Part shown: piece after piece, positions 1 to 11,383 of the stretch
Layout: every line of letters starts with the position of its first letter
Position numbering within the stretch: the stretch's first letter is position 1
Assembly: GCA_022059125.1 (NCBI GenBank)
Contig: JAEUWY010000023.1
Coordinates: forward strand, 1,674,001-1,738,000
Reading direction: 5' to 3'
Length of the DNA stretch: 64,000 bases
DNA from: Corynespora cassiicola
Taxonomy: Eukaryota > Ascomycota > Dothideomycetes > Pleosporales > Corynesporascaceae
Notes under the pieces: generated by a model
Told to the model about the DNA's origin: nothing
Seen by the model: only the letters and a program-made list of their open reading frames with translations
Databases searched by the model: none
Made by a program: the position numbers and the translations under genes

Positions 1-391
1 CTCGATTGAATCCCTTTCCTAGAATTACGAAATATTAATTGACTTTCAGTCACTCGGGGAAAAATAATCTAATCAATGTCGATCGTAGATTACCTCCCCA
101 GTCGGAAATCATTGCTCGATATTATATGACGGCCCCACATTCGTGGAGTTTGGCACATATTGAATGTTACCCCACGTTCTGCAATGCCGAAGCGAAATTT
201 ATACCATATATCTTAGTCCTTGAAAATTTATTCGCTCATGTCTTCTATATGTAAATTCTCTTGCAATAGTGGCAAGGACATATGCTTTCTGTCCAACACG
301 TTGGTATCGCGTAGAAGTATTGAAGTATATAGAGACCAACGATTCCTCATCATGTCACCAAGTATAGGATTGGCGTAAATCAACTCTCAGG

Positions 392-1183
392 ATGAAATTT
401 TCAAAACTTGCACCTATCTTTCTTATTGCAACCCAAGCTGCAGCAGAATGTACTCGCGATATTCTGAAAGCAGTCACCTCTGATTTACTCGCAGCCCAAA
501 CCGCAGGCAAAACATCCTTTTCATCGCTGGCCGAGACCGTCAAATACACCGAAAACAGGAAGACTGTGGATATCAAAAGTGGAATTTTATCCCAGGCTCT
601 CAAGATCGACCACAATCGCAGCCAGCATGATGTTCTTCAATGCGCCGCCTTTAGCGAGTTCATTGTCACAAACAGCGCGAAGCCCTACGTAATCGCGACT
701 CAGATCAGACTCGACAACACAACAAACAAGGTCAACCAGATCGACAGTATTGTAACCACAAAGGGGGATTGGCTGTTCAACGTTACTGGTACATATTACT
801 GGGCGTCGAGAGAGGACTGGGGCCCTATCCCAGCCGAGAAAAGGAACACTCGCGACGTGATCAAAGCCGCTGGCGATGCTTACTGCGACTTGTTCAACAA
901 CAAAAACGTAAAAGTTCCATGGGGGGAGCCTTGCGCTAGGCTCGAGGGTGGAGCATACACAGGAAAAGGGCAAGCGAGCGACAGGTGTGACGTTGGGGTC
1001 CCAAGTGGCGTTCAGCTTGTCAATCGTCAGTATGTGGTTGATGAAGAATACGGCACGGTCGACATTATAATGGACTTTGGTGGTACAGGTGGTCTTCCAG
1101 ACAGTCATGAGTTCCGCGTAGAAGGGGGCAAGTTGAGGTTTGTTCACACCTTGTCGTCATGCGGTGGCAAATCGTGTATGTGA
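392..1183 (+). CDS. Secreted DUF8021-family protein
   Basis: A single-exon 263-residue protein. Residues 1-18 form a hydrophobic signal peptide ending in Ala-Ala-Ala before Glu-Cys, so secretion is expected. The body matches in length and motifs the fungal secreted family labelled DUF8021: Cys-Arg-Asp after the signal peptide, a central GDWLFN segment, a YYWASREDWGPIP block, and a DAYCDLF-PWGEPCARLEGG stretch with conserved cysteines. The C-terminal part (RCDVGVPSG, VDEEYGTVDII) completes the fold. No enzymatic role is known for the family. The ATG is the first in frame and is followed at once by the signal peptide. No intron is needed. Family placement is from recalled motifs, not a search. 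Confidence 0.85.
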   Translation: MKFSKLAPIFLIATQAAAECTRDILKAVTSDLLAAQTAGKTSFSSLAETVKYTENRKTVDIKSGILSQALKIDHNRSQHDVLQCAAFSEFIVTNSAKPYVIATQIRLDNTTNKVNQIDSIVTTKGDWLFNVTGTYYWASREDWGPIPAEKRNTRDVIKAAGDAYCDLFNNKNVKVPWGEPCARLEGGAYTGKGQASDRCDVGVPSGVQLVNRQYVVDEEYGTVDIIMDFGGTGGLPDSHEFRVEGGKLRFVHTLSSCGGKSCM

Positions 1184-1311
1184 TGCCATGCTTAGGCGCG
1201 ATCGCAACAATCAGGAATGTATATGTTTGGAACATTTTCTGTGAAGAAAATCCATATTTTGAAAGCTCCAACAGTGGATACGATGACTTCATAGGTTGAC
1301 ATGCAAGTGTT

Positions 1312-2190
1312 TCACGAGCTGATCTCTGCCTCTACGCTCTCCATGGATATTAAGATTTCAGAGAGCAGCCAATACGGTGCACCGAATTGCTTTACCAGTT
1401 GACTCAACAAACACAGTTGCGCATGTGCTACTTTTTTATTTGTGTCATCATTCAAATTATCGAGGTTGACTTTGACTTGAGCTGTGGCAATGCCCTTCGT
1501 GGTGAAGTTTGGTAGCTGAACAAGCGCATGGTGAGAGCTGACGTTTTTATTCTTGAGCAGCCAATCAAAAAAAGGAAGCTGTACAATGAGAGCTCGCGAC
1601 GAGAAATCCATCTGGATTCGACAAGTCGTTACAAGATATTTTCCCTTGTAGGGTAAAGCTACAATGTACCCAGGCTTATCGTCTAGTAGCGAGCGAAGGC
1701 TCACATATTTTCGAGGTGGGACATTTTTTCCGAGGCTATTTTTTTCTAACTGTGAGGCCGCTGAAATAGCAATATTGCTGTTTGCTTCAGGATTTCTCAT
1801 CTCAGCAAATGACATTGGAGGAAAAGGCTTACCCATACCCTCAAAACAGCCCATGGTTAACACATAACTGCCATCCACTTCTAGATCATATCTGTAGTAA
1901 TTTTGCCCTTCTTCAGAAAAAAGTCAAATATAAAGTTATAGTTCCACTATGCCCCTCAAACGTATTCGGAAGGCTGTTAGATAAAAAGCGTGGTCGATAC
2001 CGATGCAATACGATTCGAAACACATCGCTACCATAGTGTGATATTCATTCTCAGATGTTGCAGTTTTTGCTGTAGTCATAAGTTGTACACATTCCGCAAA
2101 TTTCTCAAAATATAGCCTCAATGTTAGACAGAAACGAAAAATCATCTTTAGTAAGATAGAGACGCCGAGACAAGATCCAAAAAGTCTCAT
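1312..2190 (-). CDS. Hypothetical protein, two open segments, exon join unresolved
   Basis: The downstream segment (1312-1923) is open for about 200 codons and reads like real protein, with an aromatic start (NYYRYDLE) and segments such as GYIVALPYKGKYLVTTCRIQ. It has no ATG near its 5' end and is preceded by an in-frame stop at 1924-1926, so it needs an upstream exon. A segment at 1936-2190 opens with ATG and a hydrophobic stretch (MRLFGSCLGVSILL) and could supply it. I could not find a GT-AG pair joining the two with certainty. A frameshifted pseudogene is equally possible. I do not recognise a family. Confidence 0.3.
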
Positions 2191-2857
2191 ACAATACCAG
2201 AAATAAGCTGGAAAATTATCAGGAGTATATTTGAGTTAACGAACACGCCACCACGAGACTTATAGGCTCCAATAGAACTTTAGCGCAAATGCTAATGCCA
2301 CTATATTAGCAATTCTAAACATTTCGTCTTGTTCGTCTTTTGAAAAATTAAGATAGGCTTTGACATTGCTACTATGTTATGCGAACATTCCACATAAGGG
2401 TGATTTGCACTTTATAGCTTTCCAACAATTGCTGTACACACGCTACACAATGCGCTTTCGATTCTGCGATTGTGCAGAGGCCAGGATATGTTTGTCTCTG
2501 CAACCCCCGCTAAGGCAATATCGATTAACCTCGAGTTTAAAAAAACCTCGGATAGAATCATAATTGATATTTAGTCTGCCATCTGCGTGCACATGGTTTC
2601 GTTACGCTCTATACAACATTCGGGCGGATACCAAGTCCGTGAATGATGGTGCGCACTCGTTCTGGTAGATGCGCTGCGTCGCAAGAATAGTCACGAACTT
2701 GCATGATGACCGGTCCGCTCTGTGTGCAACGACAAGCCCCTTGTTTGCGCACAGTACTGGAATTCTATTGTCAGATACAGTAAATCTTGCATGATTCCTT
2801 GATTACTTCTCATGTATTCCCTTAGATAGACGGAAAATCTGCTACAGCTCTAGCAGC

Positions 2858-3751
2858 ATGATGCATAGTAACGTTCATCGCTGCGCTTTTAAAGTGCCCA
2901 AAAACCCAAAGTTCCAGTGTCCCCGAGAGGCTAAGTACTATGATGCAGTATTTAGAGTATGGCACTGCAAGCATCACGATACACTGACTAAAAAACGATG
3001 TCAAGAGTTTTCTGCAGTCTATAATATGCAGTGTCCCGAGTTGGGAACTATCGTCGATCCAAAGTCCAGCAAGAAATACTGCACGAGCCATTCAGCTGAT
3101 ATTGCAGCTAAAGCTCTTGAAATCGAGCCAGAGTCCATTGAGGACGAAATATCGATGTCTGATGAAGATGCGATCGCACCCAAAGATACACCACCATCTC
3201 CAGATGGTGGGCCCAACGCGATTCCAGTGGCAGAATATGCGATCGTAGCCAAATTAGAAGAAACTATGCCATCTCCAAAAGATGAAAACAATGCGATCCC
3301 AATGGTAAAACCCGATGCACAAGCCGAGAAAGCCGAGAAAGCAAAGCCGTCGGAACTTCCAACGGTAGAACCCTATGTACAAGCTGCACAAGGAGAGAAA
3401 GTTAAGCTTTCTGAACTGCCGAAACCACACGTGATCTCGCTTTCAAAGCCCCTAATTGGCAAGGAGGATATCACCCTACGCCCTGTGCAGATTAATCCAC
3501 GCTCAGCCACGCCCGAGGCAATTCAACCACCTAAACGCGTTGCAGCATCGTATGTCCAGTGCAACATTTGTCTGGAAAAACATGACGCTTCTGAGATGCG
3601 AGGAATAAGCGGGTGCCAACACCAATTTCGGGAGTCTTGCTTGCGCGCTATACTCGGTAGTAAGAACATGAGGCGCTACCTTTGTTCAAATTGCGCTGCT
3701 TGGATAGCCGAGTTGTGTAACAAAGGCCTTTTAGCCACAGTATCTGCATAA
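2858..3751 (+). CDS. Cys/His-rich protein with degenerate C-terminal RING finger
   Basis: A single-exon 297-residue protein. The N-terminal 85 residues carry several Cys/His pairs (RCAFK, FQCPRE, WHCKHHD, KRCQEF, QCPE, KYCTSH), suggesting a metal-binding module. The middle is acidic, then Pro/Lys-rich and repetitive, and is probably disordered. It contains two related copies of an A-x-A-x-x-E-K-x-K-x-SELP segment. Residues about 232-288 form a RING-like finger: CNICLE, then GCQHQFRESCL, then CSNC. In a normal C3HC4 RING the H-x-F-C-x-x-C core has a Cys where Arg stands here, so one zinc ligand appears lost. A RING-type ubiquitin ligase role is only a family inference. Confidence 0.7.
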   Translation: MMHSNVHRCAFKVPKNPKFQCPREAKYYDAVFRVWHCKHHDTLTKKRCQEFSAVYNMQCPELGTIVDPKSSKKYCTSHSADIAAKALEIEPESIEDEISMSDEDAIAPKDTPPSPDGGPNAIPVAEYAIVAKLEETMPSPKDENNAIPMVKPDAQAEKAEKAKPSELPTVEPYVQAAQGEKVKLSELPKPHVISLSKPLIGKEDITLRPVQINPRSATPEAIQPPKRVAASYVQCNICLEKHDASEMRGISGCQHQFRESCLRAILGSKNMRRYLCSNCAAWIAELCNKGLLATVSA

Positions 3752-3831
3752 ATCTCAATGTGAGATGCAATAATCGCCATAAACTCGTTAGAGTTATCTT
3801 TATCTACGGTTTTTATACATGAAGATGGCTC

Positions 3832-4553
3832 TCAGCATTTTCTCCATGAAAGATTCATCAACTCTCCGAATGCAGCATCAGCCGACGAGCCCTGGATCAA
3901 TCCTGATTGAGATGACGTAGTTGGTGTCAAAGTAGCCGACAGACTGATTTGAAGTTTTGCTGAAGCTTTCTGGCAGACTGATTTTTCACCGTCCGAAGTC
4001 TCTCCATCCTTGTGCAAGAGGAAATCGTCCTCGAACGGCCCCTTTAATATTTTGTGAGCATTTCCCTAAGATGCATTAGCTATATCCTGTCATGACCAGT
4101 AAAATCTGGTCGATGGATACACACCTTTCCTTCCATGTCATTTCCTTTCGAATCGACCCATTTCCATCTAGTGACAAGACTTGCATTTACACCCTTCACA
4201 ATGTTCACATAGCCCCGAAAATCCACAGAATTCACATCGAAAGCCCACCCCGGCGAACTCATTGTAACATTGACGCGACAGAACGCCCTTTTCCGAGCGT
4301 TCCCAGCCTGGGGTCCGACAGCGGCCTCGAAGTCGGAGAACAACACAGTCATGAACGCATTATCCTTTGAGAACGCGACTCCAACCGTCCCCGCTCTGCA
4401 CCCGCTACCCTCTGTGTCCACATCCGGCGAGTCGACAACCACCTTTGAAACTTTGGCGGTGCCCGTGGGAGGTCTTGTCTGCGCGACCACAGGAACCGCC
4501 AAATCCATAAACACAACAAGTGCGATAAGGATGATAGTAACGACCTTGAACAT
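3832..4553 (-). CDS. Secreted DUF4360-family protein
   Basis: Two exons, 4125-4553 and 3832-4065, joined over a 59-nt intron (donor GTGTGT, acceptor TTAG). They encode 220 residues. Residues 1-24 are a signal peptide ending in VVAQ. The body shows DUF4360 landmarks: GSGCRAGTVGVAFSKDN, a VGPQAG-ARKRAFCRVN block, a DFRGYV segment and, from exon 2, KGPFEDDFLLHKD. The terminal SWRKC is typical of the family. Without the intron the protein would end too early and lack the last quarter, so the join is well supported. Function is unknown; family members are small secreted fungal proteins. Confidence 0.85.
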
Positions 4554-5281
4554 ATCGATGATGCAAAACGAGAGAAGTACTTGCCACCGTCAGCTCACGG
4601 TGCAGCACCACACATATACTTCCCCCAAAAACTCATCTACCCGGCCCCACCAAACCCAATCGTCCGTAAAAGGCCCTCTTACAACCTCTCTGTTAAGTCT
4701 GAGCCTCAAAAAGGCTACCTATTCAAGTCGCACCACGCACCCTTCCGTCCACGTCCAATATCCCCCGGGGCCTAAAATAGACACGAGGAGCGTCATCGCC
4801 TCGCCGGCTGTGCATTTAGCCCAATAGATATCTTCAAGCTTAGATGAAGGTTTCTCGTTCGGTTGCTCGCTCGTGTTGGTAGATTGGGGGACTGCAGCAG
4901 GCGAGCCGTTTGGCGAACGGACGAACACATTTAGCCTGTAGCTTCACCGTAACAACGTCGGTGGGCGGAACGGCGCGTTCCTGCAGTGTATTTCGAGGAA
5001 AGGGTTACGTATAGATGTGCAGGGCAGTGGGCAGGTGGGATATGCAGTGGAACGGTATCATGCAGCGGCCACGCGGTTGTGGACAAAAGCGGGCCGCGGG
5101 CTCGCAGGGCACGTCGTTGTGGCATGGACTCGTCCCTTTTACACCTGCATCGGAAATAGTCATGGACATCCGGGAACATTTAGGATTGTATTAACTACCA
5201 CATCAAGGCCGCGAACACTACAGCACACTCCAACAGCCTGGCTATAATCGATGGCATTTCAGCGCATCGACCCTCCAGCAA

Positions 5282-7046
5282 TCAGACAGTCTCCTTGCGT
5301 TGAACCTGCGCATAATCCTTCTCGTGATCGCTCTCCGTATCCACGATCTTAGCCGTGCTGCTGACCACGCCATGAGGCTGCGGCCTGTCGAACCCAAACA
5401 GGTGATCCATCTGATCCATGCGCAAGCCCTTCGTCTCATGGATGAAAAAGTATGCATAGATGCTCGCGCAAACCAAGCACGTAGCGAAGAAGATGTAGAC
5501 GCCGTAACCCATACTGCTATACATGTCCGGCAGCGCCTTGGTCACGACGAACGTCCAGAGCCAGACACTCATGCCGGCGAAGGGGCCGGAGACGGAGCGC
5601 AGGGACGAGGGGAAGATCTCGGCCGAGATGATCCAGGGCAGCCCGTTGGCACCGAAGGACCATGTCGCTCCGAAAATCATAATCATGGCTGTCGCAGCCT
5701 TGCCGCCCGCGACGGTGGAGTCAGACATTGGGACGTCGGCGCTGGGCTTTCCGATCGCGATGTAGGCAGCGAGGTAGTACTGGCAGAAAGCGCAGCAGAG
5801 CGAAGATACAATCCATGGCCACTTGCGGCCGAAGGCATCGATGAACCAGGTGAAGAAGATGATCGAACCGACGGCCTTGATTACGCCGTAAATACCGGTC
5901 CAGAGGGTAACATCAGTAAGGCCGATCGAAGTAAAGATGGTCGGGGAGTAGTCTGAAAACATGTTAGCGAAATTGAACGAGAGGGTCTTTAGGGTCGCTT
6001 ACAGTTGATTGCAGCGGCACCTGACCAGGCCTGCCACATGAACATGAGGAACACCAACAGGAAACGATTGCGCATTCCCTTCATGGAACTCTCCTTGGCT
6101 GCGCCTTTCATGACATCGGACAACTTCGCTTGCTCCGAACCAGTAAGAGCGGCGCGTTCAGCAGCGATTTGCTCCTTGATGAACTGAACATCCTCGGCAA
6201 TGTATTGGTGATCCGCAGGAAGCATACGCAAGTACGAGTAGACTTGGTAAGCCTCCTCATCGCGACCCCGTTTCAAAAGCCAAGTGGGGGACTCCTTGAG
6301 GACAGGGATCATGAGGGCAAGAAGACCGGCAGGGATCAACTGCACGGCCATGGGAATCCTCCAGGCCGTGGAGCTGTTGGTGTCAATGTTGTGCACGATT
6401 CCATAGTTGATCCAAAAGCCGATGACGGCTCCTGTCTGATAGAAGGACTCGAAAAATCCTGTCAGACGTCCACGAATGGCCGGTGGCGAGATCTCAGCAA
6501 TGTAGATTGGAGACACGGCGGCAATACCGCCGACACCGAGACCAGTGAGAAGGCGGCCGGCGTAAATGAGTCCAAGCTGGTGTGTAGGTACCGTGCAAAG
6601 GATTGCACCGACAATGAAGATGGCGTCGGATATGATAACAGTCATGCGACGACCGAGGAGTTCGAGCGAGAAGTACATGAACAGGGCACCGAAGAAACCA
6701 CCAGCAGAGTCTAGTCCAGTTAGCGGAATTCCTCCGTAGGTATATATGGTGCAATCTCACAAATCGATGTCAAGTTACTCGAAACATCGTTGGCCTCTTT
6801 CTTGGACATGTTGGCGAGGCCAAAGTCACGCTGAAAACTTTTCTGCGTGATGGTCGTGCCAATGAATGCCGAATCGTATCCATAGGCAAGCACGCCCATG
6901 GAAATCACAAGGGCAGCGGCATAGACTCTCCAGTTGTACTACAGCATGTCAGCATATCGAACCTCTTAGAGAGAGATAAGAAGGTGAATACGTACCACCT
7001 CTGGAGGTGTCGGACGATCCTCCTTTGCGCGAGCGAAACCACCCAT
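5282..7046 (-). CDS. MFS permease, quinate/sugar-acid type
   Basis: Four exons (6996-7046, 6761-6938, 6003-6710, 5282-5952) give 535 residues, the usual length for the sugar porter family. All three introns have GT-AG ends and keep frame. The protein starts MGGFARAKEDRPTPPEV and continues YNWRVY before the first helix, a beginning typical of fungal quinate permeases. The family signatures are present: an LLGRRM loop, GRLLTGLGVGG with PIYIAEISPPAIRGR, KESPTWLL, INYYSPTIF, and HETKGLRMDQMDHLFG at the end. It should import a sugar acid or polyol by proton symport at the plasma membrane. Its start lies 699 bp from the divergent aldolase gene at 7746, suggesting a shared promoter. The substrate is inferred only. 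Confidence 0.85.
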
Positions 7047-7745
7047 TTTACCGAATTGACCTTGAAAGACGTTGGCGACGGAACGATCGTTCACGATGTC
7101 AACCCTCAAATCCTGGGGATGTCAAAGTCTTTAAAGTAGCAGCGCATGCGATCATGTAAGTCTTCCCCACAAAACCTGGGCGCTGGAACCAGGCTTAACT
7201 TGACTCGGCGCATCCGACCATGTGTTTCTCGGACCCCCGGACACGGGTCAAACCTGCTTTCGTTAGCAAAAGTGTGAGCGCCACGCGACGGGCTTCGGAT
7301 GTTTTTCCAGCAGTGCTATGCGTGGACTGGGGAATTTGGTGGCGTCATTCCCCCATGGAGCGTCCGGCTGCGAGCTGTGGACTGCTGTGGAGAGCAACGG
7401 CGGGGAGCTGGGGCTCCAGAATGTCGGCTGTCGGCTGACTAGGAAGGAATCAGAAGACACGGCAGATTGCACGTCGGCTGCGCTAACCTGGGGTGGACGG
7501 AGAAAGCCCGGTTCATGATCTGATTGCATCGCGTCGCCAAAGCTGCTCGCATACGCTAACCCTACAAGTCTGGGCGAGACGAGCGCCCCAGACCGAGACG
7601 TCGGATGACAGCGCGAGGAACTGGAGCGTTCGGAATATGGTCGGAACGCGTGGCGGAATGAACAGAGTAAAAAGAACGGCACTCCCACTGTGGGGTGGAA
7701 AGAAAACTGGCCGATTTGTATTATTTTCCCACCAACTCGATCACA
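7047..7745. promoter_or_regulatory. Divergent promoter between MFS permease and aldolase
   Basis: This 699-bp stretch separates the two divergent starts and holds no convincing gene; open frames in it are short and lack family features. Because it is the only upstream DNA of both genes, it probably drives their joint expression. I did not find a regulator motif I could name with confidence. Confidence 0.5.
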
Positions 7746-8822
7746 ATGCCTTCCAACGAGACCTTCGCCAGCGGCAGCGGTGCCACCGAATACTCTTTTC
7801 CGCCCGGCATTCACGTTCCCTCATTGACCTGGTTCAAAAATGACAAGGGACAAGAGATTGATTGGGATGTCCAGGAGAAGCACTTTGAGTTCTTGATCTC
7901 CAATGGCCTCCACGGTGTTGTCATTGCGGGAACCAACGGTGAAGCAGCCACTCTCACTGGCGCCGAAAAAGCACAGCTGGTACAAAAGTGCAGAGAGACT
8001 GCTCAACGTCTCGGCCGTGGAGACCTGCCAATCACCATCGGTGGTGTAGCTGGCTGCACTCGTGACGCCATCCAGCAGACCATTGATGCAAAGGAGGCTG
8101 GAGCGAACGCCTACCTGGCCCTCGTTCCCTCATACTTCCACTTCGCCATGGATCAAACCGCCATCGTCTCCTTTTTCCAGGAACTTGCCGACGCGAGCCC
8201 AATCCCTATCGTGATCTACAACTTCCCTGGTGTCGTTTCCGGACTCGACGTCAACTCTGAGGCACTGGACACCTTGGGTAAACACCAGAACATCGTGGCT
8301 GTCAAGCTCACTTGCGGTGGTATTGCCAAGGTCTCGAGGATCTCTGCATCCTTCAAGAAGTCCGAATTCGTTGCTCTTGCTGGCCAGAGTGACTGGTTGA
8401 TTCCGGCATTGAGTGTTGGTGGTGTTGGTACCATTACTGGTGTCGCGAACCTCTATCCCAAGGTATGTACATGGATCTTCTCGTAAGCTATTTCGATGGC
8501 TACTCCGCGATCTCGGCATCAAAAGAAATCGCAATGGACTGAACGCTAATACCTGCTGTAGACTTGCGTTCACATGTACAACCTGTACCAAGCCGGCAGG
8601 ATCAACGAAGCCTCAGCTCTGCAGATCAAGCTCTCGGTAACCGAGTGGGGCTTCGGCAAAGGTGGCATAAACGGAACCAAGTACGTCGTTGCACACAAGA
8701 GAGGATACCCGGAATCCAGCGCAGACTGCAGGAAGCCTTACCCGAGGTACACGGATGAAGAGAAGAGGAAATGGGTGGTCAACCAAGTCTCCGGCTTGGA
8801 TGAGATTGAGGCATCTTTATAA
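7746..8822 (+). CDS. DHDPS/NAL-superfamily aldolase, possibly 2-keto-3-deoxy sugar-acid aldolase
   Basis: Two exons (7746-8462 and 8562-8822) joined over a 99-nt intron encode 325 residues, normal for this TIM-barrel family. The start shown is MPSNETFASG; an in-frame ATG at 7695 would add 17 residues. Family landmarks are HVPSLTWF near the start, the GVVIAGTNGEAATLT glycine/threonine loop, the active-site tyrosine in PIVIYNFPG near residue 158, and the Schiff-base lysine in IVAVKLTCGG near residue 187. Family members cleave or form pyruvate adducts. In fungi one member (GaaC/LGA1) cleaves 2-keto-3-deoxy-L-galactonate in galacturonate breakdown. The neighbouring sugar-acid permease agrees with such a role, but the exact substrate cannot be read from sequence. 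Confidence 0.85.
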
Positions 8823-9062
8823 TGATTGATGAAGCATATACCAAAATTATGACTGCATTTTCCCTCTCCGAAGGACATCAGAATAGAATCGAAACATGTT
8901 AAGAATTACATCCGAATTTGTGCAAGCATTGCCAAAAGCCTGTGTTTTTTTCGAGTCGGCGGCGTAAACGAATCAGGGACAGTATATGCCGACGTATCGC
9001 AAGAGCTACCGAAGCGGGGGATCCGGATTGGGACATAGACGGTCGGGCTATTGATGTAAGAA

Positions 9063-11042
9063 TCATACGATGGCGAAGTGGTGACTAGCAAAATATTCCT
9101 GGCTCACGCTTCGAACATCCACTCTTCGCTTTCCTTCGTCCTGGCGGCGGTGAACCTCCTCTAATAAATCAGCCGTTGATTTAGCATTTGTCGCAATGCT
9201 CTCGAGCCCCCTGATCTTGTCGACTATCCATCTTCGCTCCTCTAGGCTTTCTTCTTCGCAACCCCACATGAGTAAAGGCCAAAGTAAATTGACTGGGAGG
9301 GCCTCGTCTGTATCGGCCATAAGATGAGACAAGCGCTTGATGTTGGCGATGGCCGAATTGACGTCTTTGGTTTTGGGGTACTGAACATAGGCGACACGGT
9401 GTAAATGAAGAAATGAGGCATAATAGTTTGCAAGATATGTCCTGAATGAACGCGTGAGAGCGGCGGCGAGGTTCTTGGCCAAATGTTTTTCGGTGAGGTT
9501 TCCAGCCACAGCGTGATCCATCAAAGCTGGACGTTGACCATAGAGGTCGTGCAAATCTTTCGAAATCTGGGCAGCTAATGCCATTACTTCAGTCTCGTCC
9601 TGAACAGTTCCACGACTGCGGTGCCAAGGATCAATTCGAGTAATGCGACCCACGAATGACTGGACTTTCTGGTAGAAGACTATCCCTGGATGATATAAGA
9701 CATCGAAAAGAATTTCCTCGATCTCGGTATCCAGCGTCTCTGGCTCGGAAGCCGGATTGGCTGCTGGCGACGCGTCGAAGAGAGTTTCGTCAGTATCGGC
9801 AAGGAAAAGACCTTCGCCGCCTGCGGTGGAAACGGCGCGTGCATCAAGCAGACGAAGCCACGAGATCAACCGTCGCTCTGGCACGCTGAATGTGCTCTTG
9901 TTTGCGTTTTGTATCAGATTGTATGCCTCCCTCAAATTTGCATGGGCTCTGGGGAGTGTCTCTGTAAGCAGCTGGAGCTTGTCAGTATGCATTGCTAAGG
10001 ACCTCTTGGGCTGGGAGTGATAGAACTCACGTCTGTATATGTGAGGAGAAAGATGGAGGCGAGAATGTGCTTGAGACCCTCATTCCCTTTGGTATCACCA
10101 TCTTTGCCTCTTTTGTTCAGGACGCCGGACAAGTGCCTGGAGGCGTTCTCATATAACGGTCTCCAATCAGCCTTGACATCGGAGGAACTCCCCATCCCGC
10201 TTCTCTGTATCTGCATGGCTGCAAACGCCATGATGGCACTGCGCACCATCGAAGACTCCGAGGCCATGGAACCGAAGAAAGCACGTGTGGAAGCCCACTT
10301 TGGACCAATCTCGACAGGCGTGAGGATCGGAGGCATTAGCATCTGGAGGAACGTGTTCACGAGGAAGTCTTCGTCTATTGCGACATTAGGCGCTCCTTCA
10401 GTGGAGAAGGGTGAGGTGGAGTTTGGATCGTGCGGGTGTGGCGCGGTCCGCTCTGGTATGGAGCTGATACTGCCGCTATGCCTCAGAGATTGTATCTCTT
10501 GCGCAGTGGGTGGTGGCTGGCCATACGCCAACTGGTGAATTGGCTGTGGAACTATTTCCAGTGGTGGATGAGTGCCAGCCATGGATGGGTCTGCTGGCCA
10601 CGAGTTGGGGCTGAGAAGCATGGCTTCATCCCATGTTCCCATCCCAAGCGGACCAGAGAAATCGAAGAACGCATTCTGATGGATAGGAGTCCCGTTGAAG
10701 GCGACAAACTCTTGATTGAAGCTCGGGTTGCTGCTTGGGAGTTGAGGGCTGGCTGTTGCTTGCGATTGGGTGGATGTGCTGGTGTTGCGCGGGATGGGAG
10801 TGCGATGCCACGTGCAATCCAGGTTCAATCGCTCACAGTGCGCGCACCGCGGTCGCTGCTCATTACACCGCACTTTTCTCCTCCTGAAGGCTCTTTAGCA
10901 TCACTTAGGCGCGATGTGACTGGGTTGTGAGCATGTACCTGCAGGCATTGCAGCCATTCTTGGAGCGCGCAGGGCGAGGCTGTTGGGGCTCGGTGTTGGC
11001 TGGAGTGGAGGGCTGCTGCTCGTGAGGAGTCGTTTGTGACAT
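9063..11042 (-). CDS. Zn2Cys6 transcription factor
   Basis: Three exons (10939-11042, 10031-10883, 9063-9977) encode 623 residues. The first intron splits the zinc cluster just after the second cysteine. After joining, residues 31-58 read C-x2-C-x6-C-x6-C-x2-C-x6-C (start CNACRRRKVRC, end CERLNLDC), a complete binuclear cluster. The second join uses acceptor ACAAG and gives LLTYTD-LQLLTETLPRAHANLREAY, typical of the fungal regulator middle domain. Residues about 70-180 are Ser/Pro/Gln-rich and probably disordered. It should be nuclear and bind CGG-type sites. Its place between the permease/aldolase pair and the dehydrogenase makes it the natural candidate for a pathway-specific regulator. Confidence 0.88.
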
Positions 11043-11383
11043 GCGCAAGATCTTTCCCAGCCCATCTGATGATTGTGAGATGGACTTTGGTAATGAATGT
11101 GTCGTGAAGGTGCTGCGGAGGAACGCGTCGGAGAAAATGTGGGGAGCGGGGACTGAAAGGAGGAGACTGAAGACGGTTAGGCCGACAAGGTAGCGCACGT
11201 GACAGCATTCTCTTTCCGTCCCAAGGTTGCCGTTGTCTATCATCACTTCGCTGGGATCGCAGCAAGATAAATTTGGACTCTTTCAAATCATACTCGATTG
11301 AATGAAGACTCGTGTCAAAAGCTTTTAACATCATGGAAGAAAAAGAGAAAAAAATCCGAATCAACACTAAGCTAAAACCACAT

